Translations under genes and position numbers: made by a program
The notes under the pieces: generated by a model
Database searches by the model: none
The model's input: only the letters and a program-made list of their open reading frames with translations
Told to the model about the DNA's origin: nothing
In this document: in pieces, positions 21,431 through 33,119 of the stretch
How the letters are laid out: every line of letters starts with the position of its first letter
How positions within the stretch are numbered: the first letter of the stretch is position 1
NCBI GenBank assembly: GCA_029224185.1
Contig: CM055207.1
Coordinates: 13,631,248-13,695,247 of the forward strand
Source: Karalla daura
Taxonomy: Eukaryota > Chordata > Actinopteri > Chaetodontiformes > Leiognathidae
Direction: 5' to 3'
DNA length: 64,000 nt

Positions 21431-21986
21431 CACGTAAACAAGCAAGAGAGAGACATTAAGATGTGTTTAGAAAATAAATCGAATCTCTTGGGGTCAGCCG
21501 CGAATTACAGTAGCTTTAATACATTTTGGTATGTTTACGGAACTTGAAAGGGCAAATATTTCGAAGCTTGTTTACGTTGTTCTTTTAAATACGAATGGCG
21601 CGAAGTTGTCTTTAAGAATACGGAGGAGCATTTGAAAGCATCACGGAGTAGTTTGTGTAGCACGGTCCGTGTCGATAATCTTACAGCGTAGCTCCTTCTT
21701 CTCGTTGCCCATTATATTGAAAATAAGCCGCAAAGGTAACTTTAAGGGGACTTGTTGCACGTCTGTCAAATGTGTTTTGTAGCCCTCGACTAGCTTTTAG
21801 AGTTATTGGGCAGTTCGACCGTAACTTACAATTTCGTTCCGTCGAATTAGATTAAGTGGCAAATGCCGTGCCACCGCGGTGTGTTTTCGCGGTTTACGGG
21901 ATGGCATTATTGAAAACAATAGTTTACTAACATTCAATCGTATGACCCGATTTTAAGGAATTTCGACTCTCTATTGGCCGCAATGT

Positions 21987-22068
21987 GGTAGCGTGGCCGA
22001 GTGGTCTAAGGCGCTGGATTTAGGCTCCAGTCATTTCGATGGCGTGGGTTCGAATCCCACCGCTGCCA
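21987..22068 (+). tRNA. tRNA-Leu, anticodon TAG
   Basis: 82-nt type II tRNA, no intron. GGTAGCG pairs with CGCTGCC, discriminator A. The anticodon stem CTGGA/TCCAG encloses the loop TTTAGGC, giving anticodon TAG, which decodes CUA. The B box GGTTCGAATCC is intact and the variable arm is TCATTTCGATGG. It points away from eef2k, whose 5' end is about 550 bp to the left, and converges on the tha1 3' end. Confidence 0.97.
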
Positions 22069-22070
22069 GA

Positions 22071-22074
22071 TTTT
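22071..22074 (+). terminator. Pol III terminator of tRNA-Leu(TAG)
   Basis: T4 run starting three bases after the discriminator base. Confidence 0.8.
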
Positions 22075-22141
22075 CGTTCTCACCCTGTCCGTTTTCCATG
22101 GAGTTGAATGCAGTAACAGGGCCACCTCGTGGCTGAAGCTT

Positions 22142-22147
22142 TTTATT
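22142..22147 (-). promoter_or_regulatory. tha1: Candidate tha1 polyadenylation signal
   Basis: AATAAA on minus, about 250 nt after the tha1 stop and only 74 bp from the end of the opposing tRNA gene. An ATTAAA about 120 bp closer to the stop (near 22268) is an alternative. Confidence 0.45.
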
Positions 22148-22393
22148 GTTTTGTGAAATAATAGCCATGCCTCAACGAAAGTTCTACATGGTGTCAGAAA
22201 CGTGATGCATCAAACAACTGAAACAAAATAAGCTTGAAACACATACACAGTGGTTTTGCACAGTGGTTTTAATTAATATAATTCCTACAGCATTTATATT
22301 AATATAGCATCTGGCTTATTTTTGACATTCTTTGAGTTTTTACAAGATTAGTCCATGTGAATTTTATGTGATAAGGTCGTCTTGAACCAGGTT

Positions 22394-24784
22394 TCACTGA
22401 GCCCTGACTTTCTCCTCCAAGTACTGAGAGGCCACATATTGCATCTTCTGAATGGCCAGCTGGGTATCCTCAGGGGATATCCCAAGGTGCCACACAGCCC
22501 GTACAGAATTTCCAAAATGGGGGTACATGAGAACTTGTATACCCTGTCCTAGTGCGGCCTCCTCGCCCTCACCCACCTGGCCCATACGGGCGCAGAAGTC
22601 AGAGGGGCTTAAACTGGGCTCCTGCAGACGGAAACGCAGGATGTTTGTCTCCACTGCAGCCATGTCCACATCGAACAGAGGGGGGTCACAGTCCAGCAGA
22701 GCTGGAAGATGTCAAGGAACAAGAAGTGATGAGCAGGATTACAGCTGGTTAATTATTTCACTCTGATACTCTCTAAGCGACTCACCTTGGGCAAAGGTTT
22801 TTGCGTTGCGGTGATCCTCCTCCAGTCTTCCCACCATCTCCAGTAGAGACAGCTTTCCAGCTGCTGCTAATATGCCAGCCTGACGCATGCCACCTCCCAG
22901 GGCTTTGCGGCACCGCAATGCCCGGGCTATGAAATCTCTGGGTCCAGCCAGCATGGTTCCCACAGGGGCACCCAAGCCCTGTTAAACACCAGGATGTCCA
23001 AATCACTCAAGGGAGTTTCGTTCATTGGTTGAATTTTATATTCAACATTGGTTTTCTGATTTGAAGCATGCTGCCTGTGCTTTGCTGTATCACCTTGGAG
23101 AGACACACACTGACGGTGTGTGTGTGCTGCAGTATGGTGGATGGAGGCACCCCCTGGGCCACAGCAGCGTTCATCACTCTGGCTCCATCCATGTGAACTG
23201 AGAGACCATACCTGTCGGCCAAGGCACGAACCTTGGAGGTGGAAACGAACGAGAAAACTGCGGTTTGATTCTCTCAAGCAAGTTATTACTGCATGTGCAT
23301 AAAGGGGATCTAGAAGGGCTGAAAGGTGTATATATCCCTGTGAAGCTATGAAACAAGGTAAAACCCTTTTCATTCTAGGTGTCCTTTAAAGATCCTGGAG
23401 ACGCACACCTGCACACACACACCTCTTGGAGGAAGGTGAGAGGTAGCACACGCCCTCCCTGTATGTTGTGTGTGTTCTCCACACAGATGAGGCGTGACCG
23501 GGGGTAGTGGGGGTCAGGGTAACCGTGGCGGATCTTCGACTCCAGCTGCTCCAAGTCGAACGTCCCATCTGGGAGCGTGGTCACGGTGGTGGCGTGGACA
23601 CCGGCCAGCTGTGTCAACACACAAACACACAACTGGAGCCCAGGACAGGCCACAGGAAGGGGCATGGGCGAGCGGGTGGCACACTCACCTGAGCGCTGCC
23701 TCCTTGCTCGTAGATGTGCAGGTGGGACAGGTCGCCCACAATCATTTCATCGCCACGCTCCCTGCAGTGCACCATCACTGCATGATGAGATACATGCACG
23801 TTTATGACCACTGTGTCCTCACAAGCACGAGCTCAGACGCTGGGTGTGCAGCTCACCTGCTATGAGATTACTCATGGTTCCAGAGGGAACGTACAGCGCG
23901 GCCTCCATCTGAAACATGTCGGCCGCAATCTTCTGTAACTCTGCAGAAATCAGACAGTTAAGTATTTATTTTTCATGAAAAGATGCAGATCAGCTCTAAT
24001 GTAAAGAGTCATGTGCTAACACTGTTATGAACTTGCTCTTTATCTCTCTCCAGGGCTAATAAATTTTATATCTCTAAATCTATAAGATGGCACTGTAAAT
24101 GATAAGATAAAATAGGGCTTTATTGTCATTGTTGTCATACAATAAAATGTGATTTAGCAGCTCAAAGAGACCAACAACAGTAAGAATATAAAACCGCAAA
24201 ATACAAAGTACAACAGTGAATAGGGAAAGTTGAGGAAGAATACTGTAAGCTGGCATCTGCCCAATGGTGGACACTTTTGGGGAGACCTAGTGAATAACAG
24301 GCAGGTTGATGGAGGAGCTTTTTTCTCTACACAGCAGGTTGAACACTTAATTGCAAAAACGAATGAGACGAAAACATTCATCACAAGGCAGTAACTCATG
24401 TGGCAAAGACGCATTCAAGCATAAAGTTGGAGGAACTACTTTTTCCTGAGTACTCTGCGCATCAGCGGATGCAGCGCCGCGGCTCTCACCGTTCACCGTC
24501 GGGTCCTCTCCCATCACGTCGTCCCCCACCTCCGCCTCCGCCATGGCCTGTCTCATCCCCGGCCCGGGCCTGGTCACCGTGTCGCTGCGGAGGTCCACCA
24601 CCCTGGCCTGGGTCGCTGCGCCCGGCCCCGGGGACCTGGCCTTCCCCGTGTTGTAGTAGCCCCGCACCGGGCACCGAGGCAGCAGTCCCGGTGCATGGCG
24701 AGCACCGGGAGGTCTACCGGAGGACACGACGCCACGGCTCAGGACTTTAAACAAAGCCCTGCAGGATCGCGTTTTCACAGACAT
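22394..24784 (-). CDS. tha1: Threonine aldolase (PLP-dependent)
   Basis: Cleaves L-threonine or allo-threonine to glycine and acetaldehyde; fold type I PLP enzyme. Exons 5' to 3': 24490-24784, 23857-23940, 23689-23777, 23423-23608, 23094-23231, 22786-22978, 22394-22701; total 430 aa. Family motifs in order: VVDLRSDTVTRP, DDVMGEDPTVN, PSGTMSNLIAVMVHCR, EQGG, ENTHNIQGGR, HMDGAR and CLSKGLGAPVG, where K264 is the expected Schiff-base lysine. The chosen ATG gives an arginine-rich N-terminus (MSVKTRSCRALFKVLSRG) that looks like a mitochondrial presequence; the frame stays open further upstream. All junctions close in phase, so the gene is intact, whereas the human counterpart is a pseudogene (established). 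The intron between exons 1 and 2 carries a retroelement-like segment. Confidence 0.93.
24095..24205 (+). mobile_element. Retroelement-tail-like segment in tha1 intron
   Basis: Contains gataagataaaatagggct followed by ttattgtcattgttgtcat and aataaaatg. This resembles the common ATAAGATA...TTTATTGTC 3' ends of fish non-LTR elements. Family not determined. Confidence 0.4.
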
Positions 24785-26900
24785 GATGCTCCAAATATTA
24801 TGACTGCTGCTGTCTTTTGTCTTGTACTTTGGATCGCTCGCTGGTAATCGATAATCATTGACTGGAAGGAAAGTTAATGGATGACCTATCGTCATTTCAT
24901 CCTGCAGTGAGCAGCTCACGGCCACTAGGTGTCGCTGCGTCACAAGTAAAGCCGAGGAGAGAAGGCTTTACAGGCGTTTGAGAGGCTCCGTTAACCTAGT
25001 GTACAGTATGATATTTTCTTCGTAGAAGTTTTAACTTTTGCTGAAGTAGGCATCTACCTTCAGTGCTTGGCATTATACGGCAACAAATGACATGGAAAGT
25101 TAGATACAAAAATATAGAATCTTTATATATTGGTGCAAAAAGAAAATTACGATGATGTATAAACATGCATTTTTAGGTACATTTAATACACTGAATTGTC
25201 ACTAATTGATTGTCATGTACTGTTACCAAAACAGTAATGCACAGTGGCCAAGGGAGGTCAGTGTATGAGGTCAACCCTAACCCTGCTCTGACTTCACCTC
25301 ATGTTTGCTGATAGACAGCAGATGGCCTCAAAAACATTGGAAACCAGTTGGTTCTTCAACACAGTGACCTGGTGGTTAGCACCATCACCTCGCAGCAGGA
25401 TTGTTTGATTCTCATTAGGACAGAGACACACCACATGGTGGCGCAGTGCCTCGTGCTGTTCCTTCACAGCAAGAGTGTCACTGGGTCACATTGTGGTCTC
25501 GGCCTCTTCGGTGTGGAGTTTGCATGTTCTCATGAGTACATGGGTTTTCTCCGGTTTCCTCCCACAGTCTAAAGATATGCATTAAGGTCAGTTGGAGACG
25601 TTACATTTGTGAATGTGAGAGTAACATGTCCAGGGTGCATTTCCTGCCCTCACCCTGTGTTGGATCAGTACATTAATTTTTGTTTTTAATGCATTGCTCT
25701 ACTTGCTGAAAAATGACAACACTGTGGAAATATTACCATGTTTTTATACTACTCTTTCCAGTATTAAATTCCACACATTGACACAGATCATCTTCAGAAA
25801 ATATCCCCAGACGTATGATTTCCTCCCCTCTGTCCTGTCCAAATAGAACGTGTCTGACTTAATGTAGGGCACATTAACCCACTCGGGGTGTGCTGCATGC
25901 GTGTGCGTAAATCTCCCCCTGTATGTATGTGTGTTGATGCCTGTGAGGTGTTTACTCTCTGAAATAACCATGACACCCACAGATTCTTCAGGGGTCACAC
26001 GCCTGCATTTGGCCTGACCTTTATCTCCAGGCTTCACTTATTCATCACTATAGAGAGCATGAAACACCCACACACATACACTCACATGCCATGATGGGGG
26101 TGTGGGCTCAGGCCCAAACTGAGCTGGTTAAAACTAACCCTGGCCTCTATTTTTATCAGCAATAAAGCCTCAGTTCCCTCATGTCTCCGGGACTATGTCA
26201 ATATTTGGAGGTGAAGCCTTGTGAGAATTTATCTACCGTGGACTGAGATTAGTCTATGAGGGAGGCGCGCTCATTACAAAACCACTCCTCCCTCTCCTCT
26301 GACCCACAATTGGTACAACTGCATTCACATCACAAGCCCCATCTCCCTCCTCCTCCTCCTCCCCTTCCTCCCTCCTCCCCTCACACACGCATTTCCCACT
26401 CACATACATACTCATGCTGTCTTGTCTGACTTTAATCGCCTGATAAAAGTCCCAGTGTGCGCTATCAGGACCGCACCACACTGTAGTTAAAGTTGATATT
26501 GCCAGTAACAGAGCCAGGTTTTATGAGCCATAACAAGTCGTCATTAAAAGTCATTAGCAAACATCAACATTGTAAAAAGGCCACAGTCGGCCTCGAGAGC
26601 CCCACAACAGCTGCGAACGGAGGCCGATAAAAGATGCATCTGTAAGCACGGCGGCACTGCGATGGATAACTGCGATAAGAGGAGAACGTGGGAGATGGAG
26701 TTTTTCCGGGATGCCTGTTGGCACTGAGCTCTGTAACCTCACACTTGTGTTGTGTTGAGTGTGTGTGTGTGTGTGTGTTTGCACCCTCTGTGCCTTTGCC
26801 TGTGTGTTTTGTTTCTCTCAAATGCCTCCCAGCATTCCTCGCCTGTGCGTGGAGGGGAGAGTGGCGTTTTGGAGAAAATATTGAATTAGAGAAAAAGAGG
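24785..26900. other. Intergenic DNA, tha1 upstream flank
   Basis: Apart from the SINE at 25345-25680 I see no gene. Pyrimidine-rich CCTCCT runs lie at 26340-26380. Confidence 0.5.
25345..25680 (+). mobile_element. Teleost tRNA-derived SINE, fairly complete
   Basis: Head resembling a tRNA-derived promoter (acctggtggttagcaccatc, acctcgcagcagg), then tgtggagtttgcatgttct, ttttctccggtttcctccca, cagtctaaagatatgcat, ttggagacg and tgaatgtgag. Same family as the copies at 7920, 29855, 32100, 40655, 53820, 55425 and 59757. It is the best-preserved copy here. Confidence 0.85.
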
Positions 26901-27102
26901 CAGAGAGGGAGAAATGAAGGAGAGGGAGAAATATTGACTCCTTCTGGGAAGGAGCGAGACGGCAACGCCTTTCCAATAACCATAAACCCACTGGGCTGAA
27001 AATAGACGGGCCGAATGAATAAACGAATGTGTTCATCCCACATGAGCTCTTCTCTTTCACAGACGGAGGGGAGTGGAGGTGACCCCCCCCTCCTCTTTCA
27101 CT

Positions 27103-27129
27103 TCTCTCTCTCTCTCTCTCTCTCTCTCT
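27103..27129. repeat. (TC)n microsatellite
   Basis: Perfect TC repeat in intergenic DNA. Confidence 0.95.
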
Positions 27130-29854
27130 GAGCCCATCATTTCTTCACCATGACGAGAGATATTAACCGGAACAAAACAGGTGTTTATGGGAAGCCTTCC
27201 CTCAAATGAGGTTTTTCATACACACACAAAGAGACATACACACACGCGCACGCACGCACACACAAGCGAGAAAGCACTCTTCCCTGTCCATTGTAAAGGT
27301 GTCGACATCACAGTGCCTGTGAAATAAGAACATCTGTTTCACATTTCACCCCTCCAACTCCCACCCCCCATATGTCACGGGCCATGTGGACATATTTAAC
27401 TTCACACACACACAACCACGGACACACTGCTCTCAAGATGCAGGGGAGGCTCTGATGCAAATTCTTTCTCAAAGCAGAAGTGCATTTCTCAATTTCTACA
27501 TTTTTCTTTTCAAGCGTGCACTTTACTCCCAAAAAGGATACCGACCTATGTGTTTGTCTCGTTCTGAAAGGATGCACGTTATTGAGATCATGCCGTAGCA
27601 GCCTTTTTGGGAAGGCTCTCTGTAGGAGTTTTGGCTGCCTGGCAAGGTCAGGCAGCGATGCTGGGGTGATAAGTGCTGGAACGGAGACAGCGTTCCGGTT
27701 CATCCAAGGCGTCTGACGGGGTCAAGGTCGCAGCTCTGCCAAGTCCTCCCACGCTGACCTTGGAGAGACATTTTTTTTTCACCGACCTCACTTTATACAA
27801 TGTGGGCCGTGCGGTGTCCAAACAGGAAAACGCTTCCCCCGAACTGTTGCCACAAAGTTGTAAAACACACTGCGTCTGAAGTGTGTCACTGTGTGCTGGA
27901 GTCATAGTCGGCTTCCCCTCACTGGACGTGACCGGCGGGGTCGTCCACACACTCCTGGCGATTTAGCAGGATTTTGGACAAAGTTTTGAGATACCGATCA
28001 GTCTCCACCCCAGTTGTTTGGGAAGCAAAACAAATTTAATGAGTGGTCCCGCGTGGATTGAAAAATTATATTTGAGATACTGCATTACTTGTTTCCACAG
28101 AGCTCGCTGTGAACGGTTTTCATTGGAAACGTTCTCTCCACCAAATAAATTGTCCCAATGAAAACTCTGTGTGGATTATAGTAACCATGACACAAAGGAC
28201 AAAATTGAATTCGCCTCCATTATAGCCATTATGACGGAAACTGATATCTCACAGAGAATTATCTGCGTGTTTGACACCCCGACGCGGACGATGGAGAAAA
28301 GAAAAAAGTTTCAGTGCAGACGTAATCTCAGCTCTGATGTGAAGCTGGATGTGTGACGTGAGGCTTAATGAGACTATGGAAGCTACCTGCTGCAGCCGCT
28401 TTTGGCTGCGTGCACTCATTCATCTCATCCTTCATTCATCCACTCGCTGACTTCTCCCCTCAGTCACTTCTCATCTTCATTCAGCTGTAATTACAGCCTG
28501 CCAGCCCGCCTGTAGCATATCCTTTCCGAGAACAGTGGCATCTCTCTCACTCTCTCTCTCTCTCTTTCTCTCTCCCTTTCTCTCTCTTTTTCCTCCTTTC
28601 GGCTTCATTCATTCACCAGACCTTCACTTCACCCCTCGCAGCAATCCTGTCACCCCACTGACCCCCTATTCACTCCTCCTTGTCCTCCTCTTCATCCTTC
28701 CTCTCCCACATTGCCCACTCCTCGCTCCCTCGCTCGCTCACTCGCTCTGGGAAGTCATGTGACTTCTCTGAAGCTGAGCCCTATAAACCAGCAGCACTTG
28801 GGGGGCTCAGTGTCTATACTGCTCTCTGATTGGCTCTTGCATTCAGATGCTTCACTGCTGGGTGCACACACACACACACAAATGCAGCAGACCCCCTGTT
28901 TTCTTCTTCTGGGAACTAAATCCGATCCTTAACATTAAAAAGCACAAGAGAGCGTTTATGTCCAAGTGGTGCATTTTGCAGGGAAGTGAGTATTAAGGTC
29001 ATGCAAATGATAATGTGAATGAGGCTTTAATGGGAGAAGCTGCTCACACAAGGTGAAAGCACTTGCCAGAACAGCGAGCCAGAGAAGTGGCATTTGTTTC
29101 CTATGGTGCCATGTTTATGTGGTGCTGCTGTGGCAAATCAATGGCTGGATGGTCTCGGTGCAGAGGGCTCAACACTGAGGCTCCTTTAATCCAATTGGAC
29201 CCTGGTTGAGATGAAGCAGAGCAGCCTGTCACTTATTTGCAGAGAAGCACCATTGTTCAAAGCATAGAGTTCCACTTCCTCTGTTTCTGATTTGCGGGTG
29301 GGAAAGCTTGTAAAATTGGGTGTTTAAACTGCGACTACATCCACAAAGCCGTTCTGGCAATAGCTCGGTGAGGTAGTAGGGTTTAATCAGATATTCCCGC
29401 TAGGATTGCAGGTGTAGCTGCAGGGAAGCAAAGCACCCGTTCACGATCTTATTCAATGAGGAAACCACAATGGAAAAGTATTGATAAAGCAACGCCCAGG
29501 GCATCAGAGCCTCTTTGATGTTAGTCGCCTCTTTATTATGTAACTGACTGACAGCCAAACACTTTCCAAGTGCTGTAGTAATTTAGATATTCAGTGTTTA
29601 ATGTGTGTGTTGACAGGTTAACAGACGTATGGGAGACTACTGGCAGAGCCATTTAAACACAGCCTTTTTTCTCATCGTATTTCAGATGGAAATGTACTTT
29701 GACTTCTTTTCCCGCTGTTGGTTCTTTTCTCTATTTTTCAGATAATCTTCAGAATTTATGTTTTTAATCCACCCGTGTATTATTTTACCCACTTTGTAGT
29801 TTAACTGTGTCACTGCTGGAATGTATCTCCAGTGCACTAGGCATATAGGAATAT

Positions 29855-30165
29855 AGGACTAGGAATATAACTTCGATATGTCACACACACCATAGGGCAA
29901 TTTAGTGTCTTGAATTGACCTAAACATACAAGGCTTTAGACTGGGAAGACATTGGAGTTCCTGGAGAAAACCCATGCAAATACAGGGGAGAACAGGAGAG
30001 AGAGCAAGTGCTTTTAACTGGTCTCTTGAGCTCATCGGCTGTATGGTCAAACTACTTATACACTTTCTTTACTCACACTCATGAATGTATGTGCATAGGC
30101 CAGCGTTCGTGCCTGCCATGGTCTCGTGTTCAAATACCACAGAGTCCTTGTTTGCTTGGCCAGGG
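29855..30165 (-). mobile_element. Teleost tRNA-derived SINE copy, reversed
   Basis: On the minus strand it reads a tRNA-like head (gaacacgagaccatggcagg), tttgcatgggttttctccag, cagtctaaagcc and gacactaaattgccct. Tail near 29855. Confidence 0.7.
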
Positions 30166-31260
30166 GACGCAGCGACACCTGAGAGTGTTGGGCGGGTTTG
30201 GTCCGAGTCCACACCGTTACAGTAAGCCATTTGGCATCCGAGCATCTCTGCCGCTCTGCTGCACTCACACACTCACACACACACACACAGAGCTGTGAAC
30301 GGAGAGCGAGAACTAAAGCAAACTGAAAAATCCACCTCCGAAGGTAAAATAACGCGACCGCGACTGTACTACGACGACTCCGGTACCAGTCGACCGGGGG
30401 AGTTTTCCTTTGTTCTCCCGGCCAGGAACAGCACAGGCGCACCCATCCATTAGCCCGTCCAGGTGTTACAGGAAAACCATTCCAGCGATGACTTGAGCGA
30501 AAATAAAGTTAGTCACAATGAATCCTGGAGGTGGGAGGGTTCGTGTAGTCAGCTTATAAAAATATTGTGGTTTGAGTGTGTGTGTCAGACTGAGCTGGTC
30601 AGTGAGTGCAGGTCAAGTCTCACACACGCACACACACACACACACACACAGACCTGCCTGCTCATGCACGCTGTTTTTCAGCGCATTTAACCATCTCTAT
30701 GCTTCCCATATGGTTTTTATTGATCCGTGTCCCTGTTATACCCCTCCTGCTCCCTCTTGTTCTCTCTCCGCGCGCTGATGGTGAAGGAATGATGGAATGC
30801 TGGAGGGTAAATCTCTGGTTTCCTGGAAGCTGGTCTGGCTTTATCAGAAGCGGCTGTGACAATACTCGAGCTGATGGGCCAACCAAACGTCTTTCCTATA
30901 AGCGCTGATCAGCCAACAAAAAGCCTTCCTGGAAGAAATAATCAGCAAGCCGGAGGCCCTTCCTGGAAGACCACTGAGAAATGCTCCTCGCAGGGCATAT
31001 TCCTAAACCCTTTAATATTCTTTCCACCTTCTGCACTTGACAGCGTTGACACTGGCACGGGCTCAAAAATGAAACGCACGCAGAAAGAAACTGTTAATAA
31101 GGCTTTTGATGTTAATGAGGCGGCGAGAGTGGGACCGGGCAAACGGGGGGGGGGGGTCACTTTTAAGGTATCCTCGTCTCTGCTTCCCCCCCTCAGAAGT
31201 CACAGTCGAGGCTGTAAAGGTGCAAAAACTTTGGTGTGAATGTTTCAATTGTAATGGGGG

Positions 31261-31261
<1 letters not shown>

Positions 31262-31329
<68 letters not shown>
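31262..31329. repeat. (GA)n microsatellite
   Basis: GA repeat with one AAAG interruption near its start. Confidence 0.95.
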
Positions 31330-31332
<3 letters not shown>

Positions 31333-31603
31333 GAAAAAAAAGAAAACAACAACCCCCGAACCGAGCCCTGTTGTTCGAGAGCCGGGTGTTGTGCTTGGCT
31401 CGGGCCTCTGTTGACAACGGTTGAGCTGGACACAGCCAGTCATTGCCCGGAGAAATGAATCATGGTGGAAAGACTTTTCTGTGAGTGTGTGAGATTCACA
31501 AGAGGAGTGAAGGATGCAGGCAAAATATTCCAGTCCCACTAAACCAGGCGACTACGGGGAACATAAAATGAGTCATAGTGAGCTGAGCTGGCTTATTTAG
31601 ACA

Positions 31604-31605
<2 letters not shown>

Positions 31606-31637
<32 letters not shown>
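31606..31637. repeat. (TG)n microsatellite
   Basis: Perfect TG repeat between two of the STAT-type sites. Confidence 0.95.
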
Positions 31638-31641
<4 letters not shown>

Positions 31642-32099
31642 CTAGATTATTCTGGATGGATTTTTGGGAGAAGGCTCTCATTTCTGTGGGTCCTTTCAAA
31701 CTACGTCAGTTTTTGTCTGTAATTGCCCCATTGCTCAGTCTTCCTCTTACAAACAAATAGTGTCACCCGCCTACATTCAGACGCATGCACGCTAACAGGC
31801 GTACACCAGCGGCAGGCAGCACACGCACATTTTTTCCTGGAAGTGTCATAGCAACGTAAGGGAAATGGGGAGTTGTGTGTTTTTTTTCCTCTTCTTCTTT
31901 TAATCACTGCGGTTACCTGTGCCGAGGTGAAGATGCAAAAAATTGAGGCGTGAGGCGGGTTGGTGCGCAGATAGATGTGTGTGTGTGTGTGTGTGTGTGG
32001 GTGCGGTGCGGTGTAGTGTATGATGAGTGAGTTGTTTCACATCATATGTCTGATTGTTTGCTCCGAGCCCCAGGCCACACAGCAGACAGACAGATAGAT

Positions 32100-32640
32100 G
32101 AAGTAGATTTGAATCTCAGTTGCATCCCTTCGGGGGCCCGTCAGCGTGGAGTTTGCATGTTCTGCCCTGCATTAAAAGTTAAATATATCAACTGCAAGCG
32201 GTTCCCGCTCGCAGCGCAACGCCGACTCTTCCGATGAATAGCAGTCGCTTTGATGGCGAAGGAAAATATTCAAAAGAAGTCTTTTTTTGGTCATCTGGAG
32301 ATAGAGGTCTCTCTTCTGTTCAGATATTATCGAGTTATGAGTCAGCAAAGGAATTCTGATTAACCTGGTGTGAATGAACAGCAACGCGCCATGCCGGTGG
32401 CTCCTCACGTAGGCGCGGGTCTCTTTCCCATTCATTCATATTTAGTCGACCGATTGGAGATTCTAAGTTGCCCCCAGGTGTGAGTGTGAGAGTGAAAGTG
32501 AATGGTGTATGTGTCCTGTGATGGATGGGAGAGCCGTCCAGGTTGTATTCCCTGCCTTCGCCCTATTTGTGCTGGAGATCCAGCAGACCCCTGTGACACC
32601 AGTTTGGCATAAAGCGAGTTACATGATGGATGGATGTTTC
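32100..32640 (+). mobile_element. Teleost SINE copy, apparently interrupted
   Basis: The left part ends at gtggagtttgcatgttctgc (about 32165). The right part resumes at gattggagattctaagttgc (about 32452) and continues through gtcctgtgatggatggg to atggatgga. The interval between is about 290 bp, where the family normally has roughly 80-100 bp. Confidence 0.6.
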
Positions 32641-33077
32641 GTGCCCTCCACACCCTTGCTTTGCTTTGAGCACTTAAAAAATGTGTCGCTTCTGAGTCTC
32701 CCCCTTTCTCTCCCTCTTTCACACACATACACACACACACACACACACGGACACCTCGCTTGCTCCCTCTCACACACACACTATCACCCAGTCAAGCCGT
32801 AAAAAGTCAACTCAATTAAAGTGCCTCATTTCCTGGAAGCCGGCTTCAGACAGAACAGTAGGTATGCAGGGAATGGGAACTCTGTGCGTGTGTGTGTGTG
32901 TGGAGAGTGTGTGCGTGCGTGTGTGAGGAATACAGAAATGAAAAAACACACGTCTTGTGTGTAATGTTTTTTACCAGAAGCAATCTATGCTCACACACAC
33001 ACTCTGGATCGGCTGCAAACTGTAACCGCAGACCGTCATAAATCTCCTCCACGTGGACCCTTTCACCTATCTGACCT

Positions 33078-33078
<1 letters not shown>

Positions 33079-33114
<36 letters not shown>
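33079..33114. repeat. (CA)n microsatellite
   Basis: CA repeat followed by a short TC repeat. Further TG tracts lie at 32888-32900 and 33247-33298. Confidence 0.9.

Positions 33115-33119
<5 letters not shown>

Noticed and set aside
24785..24943. N-terminal extension of tha1 upstream of the chosen ATG
   Set aside because: The frame is open, but the added residues show no family similarity, while the chosen ATG starts an arginine-rich presequence-like segment.
29370..29392. let-7-like sequence (tgaggtagtagg)
   Set aside because: Only the first 12 bases match let-7; the rest diverges and no complementary arm lies within 100 bp on either side.
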